From the NCBI GenBank assembly GCA_023264755.1, contig JAHFVB010000001.1, positions 1-28,535 on the forward strand: 28,535 nt of DNA, written 5' to 3'. The translations under genes and the position numbers were made by a program. Under the pieces are notes generated by a model, which saw only the letters and a list, made by a program, of their open reading frames with translations, made no database searches and had not been told where the DNA came from. Positions 7,493 through 14,713 of the stretch are shown here, piece after piece (position 1 is the stretch's first letter; every line of letters starts with the position of its first letter). The stretch comes from Mycobacterium sp. (GTDB lineage Bacteria; Actinomycetota; Actinomycetes; Mycobacteriales; Mycobacteriaceae).

Positions 7493-8433
7493 ATCGCCAC
7501 GCGGTGGGTGAGCTCGTCGGACCAGGAGGGCGGCGCGGGCCACTCGTCCCTGGGGAACCGTTGCGAGATCTTGAGCATCGCCTTCTCGACGCGCGACCAA
7601 ATCGGGTGGCGCTCCATGGTCAGGTGGGAGTAGGCGCTGGTCATCTTGTACAACGTGTTCTCGTGCAACCGGGGGTCGCGATCCCGGGCCTTGCGATACC
7701 GGTCCATCGCCGCGGTGAGCCGGGATCCATCCAACCCCATGTCGTAGAGCTCTTCGCGCATGGCGCCGTACAACGGCAGCACCGCGATCATGTGCTTCAA
7801 GCCGATGACACCCCAGTTGTTGGCCATCCGGAAGCCGAGCAGCGCCACCTTTCTCAGCGGTGCACCGGACAACTGGCCCATGACGTGGAAACCCACTGCC
7901 AGATGGCGGGATTCGTCCGCGTTGACCTTGTTGAGCACCACTTTGAGCAACGGATCCTTGACCTCATCGGTCAGAAACTTGAGCAGCGCTCCGTCGAGTG
8001 CGCACTCCAGCATCGGGATCGACGTCGCCATCGGTTCGAAGGGCATGCGGTCAGCGGTCTTGTCCATCATGTCCAGCGCGTAGGCGATCTGGAGCGTCGG
8101 CAATGGCACCTCGGCGTCGTCGAGCATGCCCCAGCGCTTCATCAACGCCAACTCGGCGTTGGCGTGCTTTTGCTCCTCGGCGTGGAAGTGCGAATAGATC
8201 TCGCGCAGTACGGGATCGGGGGCGTTGAGCGCCATTCCTGCGAAGGCGCGGGCGCCGATGTGCTCGATCCACATCAGGTCGGCCATGAACGCCTTCAGCT
8301 TCGGTTTCTGCTCCTCGGTTACGGCCTCGGCTCCGGGAGCATCCCAATCGATGTCCTTGAGCATCCATTGGCGGTCTTTGATCGTCTGAAGGGTTTGTTC
8401 CAAGTCCAAGGTGGTCACGACGTCAAACTCCAT
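7489..8433 (-). CDS. Ferritin-like diiron protein, probable oxygenase; first gene of the FMO operon
   Basis: A 314-residue helical protein with the six ligands of a ferritin-like diiron site: Glu57 (WIEHIG), Glu87-x2-His90 (HAEEQKH), Glu143 (LECALDG) and Glu174-x2-His177 (NADESRH). This E, ExxH, E, ExxH pattern is that of diiron oxygenases, desaturases and related proteins. Mycobacterial homologues are usually annotated only as ferritin-like or metal-dependent hydrolase proteins, so the reaction is unknown. I choose ATG 8433 (MEFDVVTTLDL). Alternatives at 8484 and 8499 lie within the shared regulatory box and lack a ribosome-binding site. The ribosome-binding site at 8433 is also weak, so the start is uncertain. 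The gene is coupled by GTGA to the BVMO gene. It may hydroxylate the substrate whose later oxidation products the FMO, esterase and SDR process. Confidence 0.85.
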   Translation of the reverse strand: MEFDVVTTLDLEQTLQTIKDRQWMLKDIDWDAPGAEAVTEEQKPKLKAFMADLMWIEHIGARAFAGMALNAPDPVLREIYSHFHAEEQKHANAELALMKRWGMLDDAEVPLPTLQIAYALDMMDKTADRMPFEPMATSIPMLECALDGALLKFLTDEVKDPLLKVVLNKVNADESRHLAVGFHVMGQLSGAPLRKVALLGFRMANNWGVIGLKHMIAVLPLYGAMREELYDMGLDGSRLTAAMDRYRKARDRDPRLHENTLYKMTSAYSHLTMERHPIWSRVEKAMLKISQRFPRDEWPAPPSWSDELTHRVAM

Positions 8434-8485
8434 TCTCGACTGGCTGCGCCGCTCTATCGGTCGTCGCGTCAGTCTCGATTCCATG

Positions 8486-8518
8486 ACGCCATTTGTCAAT
8501 GGTATTGTTTCATTGGCA
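8486..8518 (-). promoter_or_regulatory. Shared regulatory box and palindrome in the divergent FMO region
   Basis: The 23 bases at 8486-8508 match 2510-2532 upstream of yrbEA at 21 positions, in the same orientation relative to the downstream gene. The identical core is TTGTCAATGGT. On the minus strand it contains TTGACA, a perfect -35. Overlapping it is an inverted repeat TGTCAATG-9 nt-CATTGGCA (8494-8518, 7 of 8 matching), a typical repressor or activator site. It lies between the ferritin-like gene and the second FMO gene, so it could control both directions. No convincing -10 follows on the minus strand. Confidence 0.5.
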
Positions 8519-8570
8519 GATGTTAGCGTTAGATGACGTTGACGGGACCGTGCCGAACACTGGAGCTGGC

Positions 8571-10115
8571 GTGACCAAACCGGACCACGAAGTGGTGATC
8601 ATCGGAGCCGGCATCGGCGGGCTCGGTGCGGCCATTGGACTCAAGCGCGCGGGGGTCGACGACTTCGTCGTCTTCGAGCGCGCCCCGGCGATAGGGGGCA
8701 CCTGGTACAGCAACAGGTATCCCGACGTCGGGGTGGACACCCCGGCCTTCTCGTATGAGTTCTCCTACGCCGCCAATCCGAAGTGGTCGCGGCTGTTCCC
8801 GAAGGGCGAGGAAGTCCGTCAGTACCTCGACGAACTGGTCGGCCGGCACGGGCTCGACGTGCATCTGCGACTGGGCAACGAGGTGATGGAGCGCGTCTGG
8901 GACGACGACGACCACCAGTGGCGACTGCGGCTCGGGGACGGCACCGTCGTGACGGCCCGCTTCGTCATCGCTGCGCTCGGGATCTTCGTCGAACCGAAGA
9001 AGCCCAACATTACCGGGCTGGATTCGTTCCAGGGCAAGCTCATTCAGGCTCAGTGCTGGGATCCGGAAGACGATTTGACGGGCAAGCGAATCGCGGTGAT
9101 CGGCACGGGCGCGACGGCCGTGCAGCTCGCGCCGTCCTTGGCGAACATCGCACGGCGACTCGACGTCTACCAACGCAGGGCGAGTTGGGTATTCCCGAAG
9201 ATCGACGTCACGATCCCGCCGGCCGTTCAGTGGGGGCTCGCGCACGTGCCCGGCCTGCAATGGCTGGCACGGGCGTCGATCGGCGCGGGCGGCGAACTGG
9301 TCTTCGTGGGCATCACCGTCTACGGCAGCAGGATCGCTCCCATCACCACGATGCTGGGGTGGGTCTGCCGAGGCTTTCTCTTCACGCAGGTCCGGGACCG
9401 GGAGCTGCGCCGAAAGTTGACCCCCGAGTACGGACTTGGGTGCAAGCGACCGACGATCTCGACCGCCTACTACCGGATGTTCAACCAGCCGCAGGTCAAC
9501 CTGATCACGGCGCCCATCGCCGAGGTGACGCCGACCGGAATCCGAACCGTCGACGGGGTGAACCACGAGGTCGACGTGGTGGTGCTCGCCACCGGATTCG
9601 AGCTGGCTCAGAGTCCCGAACTCCATCGCACCCGTCCCGTCAAGGGCCGCAATGGATTCGACTTGGCCGACCATTGTCAAGGCAATGCCACCAAGGCCTA
9701 TGAGGGAGTGGCGCTGCCGCAACTGCCCAACCACTTCGCCATCTTCGGACCGTTCGCGTGGAGCGGGAGTTCGTGGCACGTGATGGTGGAGAACACGGCA
9801 CGCGTCGCGATTCGGGTGATCACCGAGGCCCGCCGCAGAGGGGCCACCATGGTGGCCGTCAAGGAAGAGGCGGCCGACCGGTTCTACGGCCAAATGGTGC
9901 AGCGGTCGCGACTGGCTCTGGCCAAGGGGCCGACGTGCGTGGACGCCAACTCGTACTACATCGATCACCGCGGCGAGTTCTCGTTGATGCGACCGACGAC
10001 GTCCTATCAGGCCACTCGGGCCAGTAAGCGGTTCTCGCTGGAGGACTTCACCTTCGACCGCCTTGCGGTGCGTCCGAGCCGACCTTCGCGGGAGGCCGTG
10101 ATTGCCCACGACTAG
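8571..10115 (+). CDS. Second flavin monooxygenase with an altered Baeyer-Villiger fingerprint
   Basis: A 514-residue FAD/NADPH monooxygenase divergent from the FMO operon. The FAD motif GAGIGG is near residues 12-17 and is followed by IGGTWYSNRYPDVGVDTPAF, which is characteristic of the family. The NADPH motif is GTGATA (178-183), and LATGFE lies near residue 345. The fingerprint reads F-Q-G-K-L-I-Q159-A-Q-C-W, so the His that defines Baeyer-Villiger enzymes is Gln; the codon is CAG. GTG at 8571 is chosen because GGAG lies 5 bases upstream. ATG 8520 and 8493 have no ribosome-binding site and lie in or beside the palindrome at 8494-8518. It shares the FMO operon's control region and may act on the same pathway, or may have a different chemistry. 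Confidence 0.92.
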   Translation: MTKPDHEVVIIGAGIGGLGAAIGLKRAGVDDFVVFERAPAIGGTWYSNRYPDVGVDTPAFSYEFSYAANPKWSRLFPKGEEVRQYLDELVGRHGLDVHLRLGNEVMERVWDDDDHQWRLRLGDGTVVTARFVIAALGIFVEPKKPNITGLDSFQGKLIQAQCWDPEDDLTGKRIAVIGTGATAVQLAPSLANIARRLDVYQRRASWVFPKIDVTIPPAVQWGLAHVPGLQWLARASIGAGGELVFVGITVYGSRIAPITTMLGWVCRGFLFTQVRDRELRRKLTPEYGLGCKRPTISTAYYRMFNQPQVNLITAPIAEVTPTGIRTVDGVNHEVDVVVLATGFELAQSPELHRTRPVKGRNGFDLADHCQGNATKAYEGVALPQLPNHFAIFGPFAWSGSSWHVMVENTARVAIRVITEARRRGATMVAVKEEAADRFYGQMVQRSRLALAKGPTCVDANSYYIDHRGEFSLMRPTTSYQATRASKRFSLEDFTFDRLAVRPSRPSREAVIAHD

Positions 10116-10250
10116 GGTTGGGCGCACTGCATCTGGGCTCGCGAGTCGAACTACCGACGGGTATTGCGACGTGGCACCTTTCGGCGTCCGACGCCACTCG
10201 CCGGTACTGCGATCCCGACCCTCAATCCGCCACTGGGCGCGCGCCTGAGC

Positions 10251-12185
10251 GTGCCCCCTAAGTATCCGAAGGTCGGCAACTTGGCACCCGGACGCGAGCC
10301 CAGGAAGCTGTTCAATCGCCGTCAGCTCCTGGCGCAGATGGCGATCGGTGCTGCCGGTGGCCTGTGGGCGGGCACCACGCGGAGCTCTCAGTTCATGGGC
10401 CCGTACGGCGCCGGATTCTGGCCCGATCCGGCCCAGGATCAGCCGATACTGCCCTCCACCAGGTGGCTTGGGTATCACTCTCCAAATCTGACCCCCTACG
10501 TCGACGACCTTCCGATCTTGCCCAGACGGCCCCTCGGCGGACAGCTGGTGGCTGCCGAGCACGTACATCAATTTCACCGGGAGCTACCCCGGGTACGGAG
10601 TTGGGGCTTCGACGGAGTCAGTCACTTCGGCCCGGTGTTGGAGGTGAACAAGGGCGAGGACACGGTCACGAACTTCGCCAATGAGCTTGGGGAACACATA
10701 ATCTCGGAGTTCATCGATCTCACCCTGCATGGCGTCAAACCCGAGGACAAGACCCGTCCGCCGATGGTGATCCACCTCCATGGGGCTCCGAACCGTCCCG
10801 GCGAGGATGGCTATCCCACCTCTCCCATCCGCCCGGGGCAGAGCCATGACTACCGCTTCTCCAATGCCGCCGAGGCGGCGACGCTGTGGTACCACGACCA
10901 TTCGATGGGGCTGACTCGGCTCAACATTTGCGCGGGGCTGGCGGCGCCGTATTGGATTCGGGACGAGTTCGACACGGGACGGGACGGGAACCCGCTGGGT
11001 CTGCCGGCCGGCGAGTACGAAGTGCCGCTGCTCATCGCCGACCGGGTGTTCTATCCGGACGGCCGGCCCCGATACGACAGCTTGCTGGTCCCGATCCTCG
11101 GACATCGTTGGGGGGGAGGGCTATCGGGTGACGTCATCGTCGTCAACGGAAAGGCCTGGCCCAAGCTGGACGTCAATCGGGGGGTCTACCGGTTCCGCCT
11201 CACCAGCGGCTCGCAACTCAACGACTACCGGATCAGTTTGTCCAACGGAATGCCGTTGTGGGTCATCGGAAGCGACGGGGGACTACTGGACGCGCCGGTG
11301 CAGGTTGCGGCGCTGGACCTGTCCGCCGGCGAGCGGTACGACGTACTGATCGACTTCACCGGGTGCCAGCCCGGCGAGCAGATCGAAATGCTCAACTCGA
11401 TGCAGATCAGCTGGGCGGGCCAGATGCCCGGGGGCCATCGAGTCCCGGGGATCATGCGGTTCGACGTCACCGACCGCCCCGGCAAGGTCACCTCGATTCC
11501 CGACACGCTTCGCGGCTCGGCGGGCAAACCGGCGGTGCTGCCGCCACTTCCGAAGGCCACCGTGGAGCCGGTCAACCACACCTTGAACGTCAACATCAAT
11601 CCGCGCGGAATGCTCATGACGTGGTTGATGATGAACATCGACAACCTGATGTTCGACAGCCCGGACGTCGACGTCGCCCACCAGGGCACGGTCCAGCAGT
11701 GGAACCTCATCAACACCGACCCCACCATTCAAACCCATTCGATTCACATCCACGTCGCCCAGTTCCGGGTGCTGGGCCGCCAGGACTTCGACCAACTCGG
11801 GTTCATGTTCAAGGAAGGCTTCCCGCTCACGGTGGGATCGCGTTGGGCGCCCTCGGCCGAGTCCTACGCTTCGGGCCCGCTGCAACCGCCCGCGCCGTAC
11901 GAGGCCGGCTGGAAGGACACCGTGCGCTGTCCACGCGGCCAGATCACCAGGGTGCTCGTCCGGTGGCCGAGCGCCGCGGAGCTCGGCTTCGACCCCGATG
12001 CGCCGTTCGTGGGGCCGGACGGCACCAAGCTCAGGGGGTACGTGTGGCACTGCCACATGCTCGACCACGAAGACCACGAGATGATGCGCAGGTTCCGGCT
12101 AGTCGACCCCCGCACGCCGCAGTCGGACCTCACCATGCCGATGGACGACGACATGGACATGTCGAGTGGCCACGGGCACGGCTGA
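10251..12185 (+). CDS. Exported multicopper oxidase
   Basis: A 644-residue laccase/CotA-like multicopper oxidase, which oxidises phenols, metals or pigments with reduction of O2 to water. All four copper motifs are present: HLHG (175-178), WYHDHSMG (213-220), HSIHIH in the third cupredoxin domain, and HCH-x3-H-x4-M (600-611) with Cys601 as the type-1 ligand and Met611 as its axial ligand. A twin-arginine signal, NRRQLL followed by AQMAIGAAGGLWAG, begins near residue 22, so export is by Tat. The upstream TTG at 10164 would put the RR pair at 52, far from the N terminus, so GTG 10251 is preferred although its ribosome-binding site is poor. The tail MPMDDDMDMSSGHGHG is rich in Met, Asp and His and may bind copper. 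Gene order gives no clear partner. Confidence 0.93.
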   Translation: MPPKYPKVGNLAPGREPRKLFNRRQLLAQMAIGAAGGLWAGTTRSSQFMGPYGAGFWPDPAQDQPILPSTRWLGYHSPNLTPYVDDLPILPRRPLGGQLVAAEHVHQFHRELPRVRSWGFDGVSHFGPVLEVNKGEDTVTNFANELGEHIISEFIDLTLHGVKPEDKTRPPMVIHLHGAPNRPGEDGYPTSPIRPGQSHDYRFSNAAEAATLWYHDHSMGLTRLNICAGLAAPYWIRDEFDTGRDGNPLGLPAGEYEVPLLIADRVFYPDGRPRYDSLLVPILGHRWGGGLSGDVIVVNGKAWPKLDVNRGVYRFRLTSGSQLNDYRISLSNGMPLWVIGSDGGLLDAPVQVAALDLSAGERYDVLIDFTGCQPGEQIEMLNSMQISWAGQMPGGHRVPGIMRFDVTDRPGKVTSIPDTLRGSAGKPAVLPPLPKATVEPVNHTLNVNINPRGMLMTWLMMNIDNLMFDSPDVDVAHQGTVQQWNLINTDPTIQTHSIHIHVAQFRVLGRQDFDQLGFMFKEGFPLTVGSRWAPSAESYASGPLQPPAPYEAGWKDTVRCPRGQITRVLVRWPSAAELGFDPDAPFVGPDGTKLRGYVWHCHMLDHEDHEMMRRFRLVDPRTPQSDLTMPMDDDMDMSSGHGHG

Positions 12186-12253
12186 GTTGGGTGCCCGCGG
12201 CGGGTGCTTGGACCGGCTTTGGCGACTCTCAGCATCATCGTGGGTTGGACGAC

Positions 12254-12259
12254 CATAAT
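12254..12259 (+). promoter_or_regulatory. Possible -10 box for a leaderless transcript of the AhpD-like gene
   Basis: CATAAT lies 7 bases before the ATG at 12267. In mycobacteria a -10 at this distance places transcription start on the A of the ATG. No good -35 is seen, and no ribosome-binding site precedes this ATG, which fits a leaderless message. Confidence 0.3.
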
Positions 12260-12266
12260 CGGCCAG

Positions 12267-13091
12267 ATGGACGACGACCGGTTCTACGACGTGCTCACCC
12301 GGCTGGTGGCGCTCTCGCCGGAGGGTGACGCCGGTCGCAACGCCTTGGTGCGGGAGGTGTGCGCGGCCGCCATGTCGTTGCCGCCGTTGGCGGCCCAAGG
12401 CGAGCCCGCCGAGGACCCGCAGCTGGCCGAGTTCGCCGAGCAGTTCGCCGTCGACGTGTCCGTCATCGGGTCCGAGCAACGTTCCGCCTTCATGTCGGCC
12501 ATGGGCCGCAAGGCCTTCCACGTGGCGGCGCTGATCTTCATCGCCGACTTCGTGCCGCGGGTGCGGGCGGGTCTGACCGCGCTCGGCTTCGCTCCCGTCG
12601 TCGACCCCGTCGCGTGGGATCGCGACGGCGACCCCGTCGACCTGCTGCTCAACCGGTTCGCCCCGATGGTCGGGGCGCTGCGCGCGCTGGATCCCGTGAC
12701 GACGGAGCTGATCCGGCTGCGCGGAGCGGTCCAGCACGACTGCCGGTTGTGCAAGTCGCTGCGTGAGGGGGCGGCGCTGGATGCCGGGGGTAGCGAGGCG
12801 CTGTACTCCGACATCGAGCGCTATGAGGCCTCCACGCTGATCGACGATCGGCAGAAGGCCGCGCTGCGCTACGTCGACGCGTTGATCTGGACACCGGCGA
12901 AGATCGACCCCGACGTGGCCGACGCGGTGCAGTCGCACTTCACCGACGCCGAGGCGCTCGAGCTGACCTTCGACGTGATGCGCAACGCCACCAACAAGAT
13001 CGCCGTCGCACTCGGTGGCGACGCGCCGCGGGTCGCCGAGGGCACCGAGCGCTACCTGCTGGGCAGCGACGGCCAGCCGATCTACGGTTGA
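12267..13091 (+). CDS. AhpD/carboxymuconolactone decarboxylase-like protein
   Basis: A 274-residue helical protein of the AhpD/CMD superfamily. The C-terminal half holds the core [20 protein letters not shown] with a C-x2-C pair (Cys159, Cys162), followed by the family pattern ALRYVDAL and later [18 protein letters not shown]. The cysteine pair would be a redox dithiol, as in the alkylhydroperoxidase AhpD. The acid or histidine next to it differs from canonical AhpD (EGCxxC), so peroxidase activity is uncertain. The N-terminal 130 residues are an extra helical part. I choose ATG 12267 over GTG 12204 because the extension is hydrophobic without being a clear signal and because a -10-like CATAAT sits just upstream. 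It stands alone between the oxidase and kinase genes. Confidence 0.82.
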   Translation: MDDDRFYDVLTRLVALSPEGDAGRNALVREVCAAAMSLPPLAAQGEPAEDPQLAEFAEQFAVDVSVIGSEQRSAFMSAMGRKAFHVAALIFIADFVPRVRAGLTALGFAPVVDPVAWDRDGDPVDLLLNRFAPMVGALRALDPVTTELIRLRGAVQHDCRLCKSLREGAALDAGGSEALYSDIERYEASTLIDDRQKAALRYVDALIWTPAKIDPDVADAVQSHFTDAEALELTFDVMRNATNKIAVALGGDAPRVAEGTERYLLGSDGQPIYG

Positions 13092-13115
13092 GGGCGCCTC
13101 CAGTCGCCACGTCGG

Positions 13116-13121
13116 TAACAT
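13116..13121 (+). promoter_or_regulatory. Possible -10 box for leaderless pknF-like transcript
   Basis: TAACAT lies 7 bases upstream of ATG 13129, the spacing expected if transcription starts at the ATG. The competing ATG 13120 would overlap this box. Confidence 0.35.
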
Positions 13122-13128
13122 GCCCCGC

Positions 13129-14487
13129 ATGTCACTAGCGGTCGGCCAGGTGTTCGCCGGCTACACCATCGTCCGGCAGCTTGGAGCGGGTGCGATGGGC
13201 GAGGTCTACCTGGCCGAGCACCCCCGGCTACCGCGCCGCGACGCCATCAAGGTGTTGGCGCCGCAGGTGTCGACCGATTCGGAGTACCGCGAACGGTTCA
13301 ACCGCGAAGCCCAAAACGCCGCCACCCTGTCCCATCCGAACATCGTCACCCTCTACGACCGCGGCGAGTTCGAGGACCAGCTGTGGTTGTCGATGGACTA
13401 CGTCGAAGGCACCGACGCGTCGCGGCTGCTGATGGACAAGTACCGCAAGGGCCTGCCGCCCGACGAGGTGGTCCGGATCGTGGCCGCGGTGGCCGATGCG
13501 CTCGACTACGCGCACCAGCGCGGCCTGCTGCACCGCGACGTCAAACCCGCCAACATCCTGCTGGCCAAACTCGACTCCGGGGGCTGGCGCGCCCTGCTGG
13601 CCGACTTCGGCATCGCGCGCCGCGTCGACGACTCCACTCGCTTGACCCAGAGCAACATCGCCGTCGGCACCGTCGCCTACGCGGCCCCCGAACAGTTGAT
13701 GGGGCTGCCGCTCGATGGCCGTGCTGATCAATACTCGCTAGCAGCAACGGCATTCGAGTTGTTGACCGGGTCGCATCTGTACCGGGATCGCAATCCGGCC
13801 GTCGTCATCAGTCAGCACGTGACCGCACCGCCGCCGCCGATCGCCGAACGCAAGCCCGAGCTCTCGGGGCTGGGCCCGGTGCTGTCCAAGGCGCTGGCGA
13901 AGTCACCCGACGATCGCTATGCCTCGTGCACCGACTTCGCCACCGCGCTCGCCCGCCACCTGGACGGCGTCGCCGACGAACTCGGCGTCAACGACGCCAC
14001 CTTGGCCGCCGGCTCCTACGCCGCCAACCACCACGCGAAGAGGGCAAAGCGCAAGGTCCTGTCGTGGCGCATCCCGGCGGCGGCCGCGCTTGCGTTGGTC
14101 ATCGTCGGGGGAGCGGTGGCGGCGTTCTTCCTGACCCGTCCTCACGGACAGGTCGCGCCATCCCACCCGGCGGCGGCGCCCACCGCGGCCGGCCCGGCGG
14201 TGCCAGTGGTGCTGGTCGGCGCCGACTGTGCCGTGCTCGGGGCCGCCGGAGTGAGCGAATCGGGCCAGGGCGCGTACTGCGCGCGACTGCCGGCGACCGG
14301 CGACATGATGTGGTCCCTGGTGCCGGGCACGGAGGTGCCGTCGCCGACGGCCACCGCCGGTCCCACTGACACCCAGTACCCCGCGGGCATCGAGCAGCAG
14401 GTCGACGTCTGCGTGCAGCAGACTGGTCAGACGCGCCTTCGGTGCCGCGAGGACGTGCGGCGGGGCAATCTGAGCGGGCCGGCCTGA
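13129..14487 (+). CDS. pknF: PknF-like transmembrane serine/threonine protein kinase
   Basis: A 452-residue Hanks-type kinase. Catalytic elements are all present: glycine loop G-x-G-x2-G at 19-24 (LGAGAMGEVYLAEHPRLPR), Lys41, HRDVKPAN at 135-142, DFG at 159-161 and APEQL near 186-190. The activation loop between them contains several Thr/Ser. A juxtamembrane linker ends in KRAKRKV, followed by a single membrane helix at about 315-336. The extracellular part of about 115 residues has four cysteines and ends CVQQTGQTRLRCREDVRR, which closely resembles the remembered C terminus of M. tuberculosis PknF. That similarity is the basis for the symbol. The start is ATG 13129 or 13120; I prefer 13129 because of the upstream TAACAT. 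PknF acts in cell division and glucose transport in M. tuberculosis, and the role here is not shown by its neighbours. Confidence 0.92.
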   Translation: MSLAVGQVFAGYTIVRQLGAGAMGEVYLAEHPRLPRRDAIKVLAPQVSTDSEYRERFNREAQNAATLSHPNIVTLYDRGEFEDQLWLSMDYVEGTDASRLLMDKYRKGLPPDEVVRIVAAVADALDYAHQRGLLHRDVKPANILLAKLDSGGWRALLADFGIARRVDDSTRLTQSNIAVGTVAYAAPEQLMGLPLDGRADQYSLAATAFELLTGSHLYRDRNPAVVISQHVTAPPPPIAERKPELSGLGPVLSKALAKSPDDRYASCTDFATALARHLDGVADELGVNDATLAAGSYAANHHAKRAKRKVLSWRIPAAAALALVIVGGAVAAFFLTRPHGQVAPSHPAAAPTAAGPAVPVVLVGADCAVLGAAGVSESGQGAYCARLPATGDMMWSLVPGTEVPSPTATAGPTDTQYPAGIEQQVDVCVQQTGQTRLRCREDVRRGNLSGPA

Positions 14488-14515
14488 TTCCGGGGTGTCC
14501 CGCTTCGGAGTCTCA

Positions 14516-14545
14516 TTGACCTCACCGGCCGCACTGGCGTAGGAC
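14516..14545 (+). promoter_or_regulatory. Possible tRNA promoter
   Basis: TTGACC (14516-14521) is followed after 18 bases by TAGGAC (14540-14545), about 36 bases before the tRNA. The -35 is good; the -10 lacks the final T of TANNNT. Confidence 0.35.
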
Positions 14546-14581
14546 GGGACGTGCGACCATGGTTGCCGCGCAATGCGCGAT

Positions 14582-14655
14582 GGGGCGGTAGCTCAGTCGG
14601 TTAGAGCCGCGGACTCATAATCCGTTGGTCCTGGGTTCAAGTCCCAGTCGCCCTA
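14582..14655 (+). tRNA. tRNA with anticodon CAT (elongator Met, or Ile2 if lysidine-modified)
   Basis: A complete cloverleaf of 74 bases. The acceptor strand is GGGGCGG paired with TCGCCCT, the D-arm is GCTC/GAGC, the anticodon stem GCGGA/TCCGT holds loop CTCATAA, and the T-arm is CTGGG-TTCAAGT-CCCAG. It is not an initiator, since the anticodon stem lacks the three G-C pairs. Met and Ile2 cannot be separated safely by eye. The acceptor stem has G-U pairs at both ends (1:72 and 7:66). No CCA is encoded, since the following bases are CGT. Both oddities could result from insertion of the element that begins here. Confidence 0.93.
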
Positions 14656-14691
14656 CGTCAGAGGCTGTTTTTCAAGATCAGTCTCGCCGAG

Positions 14692-14713
14692 TCATCGTTT
14701 ATTCATCGTTTAT
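14692..14713. repeat. Tandem 11-bp direct repeat near the left end of the element
   Basis: TCATCGTTTAT occurs twice with no gap (14692-14702 and 14703-14713). On the minus strand the second unit supplies the last codons and stop of the AbiEii gene. Position about 40 bp inside the presumed left end makes arm-type integrase binding sites possible, but simple duplication is equally possible. Confidence 0.6.

Noticed and set aside
9671-9690. Third possible copy of the shared regulatory core (CATTGTCAAGG)
   Set aside because: It lies inside the second FMO coding sequence, matches only part of the core and has no gene start nearby.
8529-10577. 682-residue open frame on the minus strand
   Set aside because: It is antisense to the second FMO gene and the start of the oxidase gene, has no recognisable motifs and reads as a GC-rich shadow frame.
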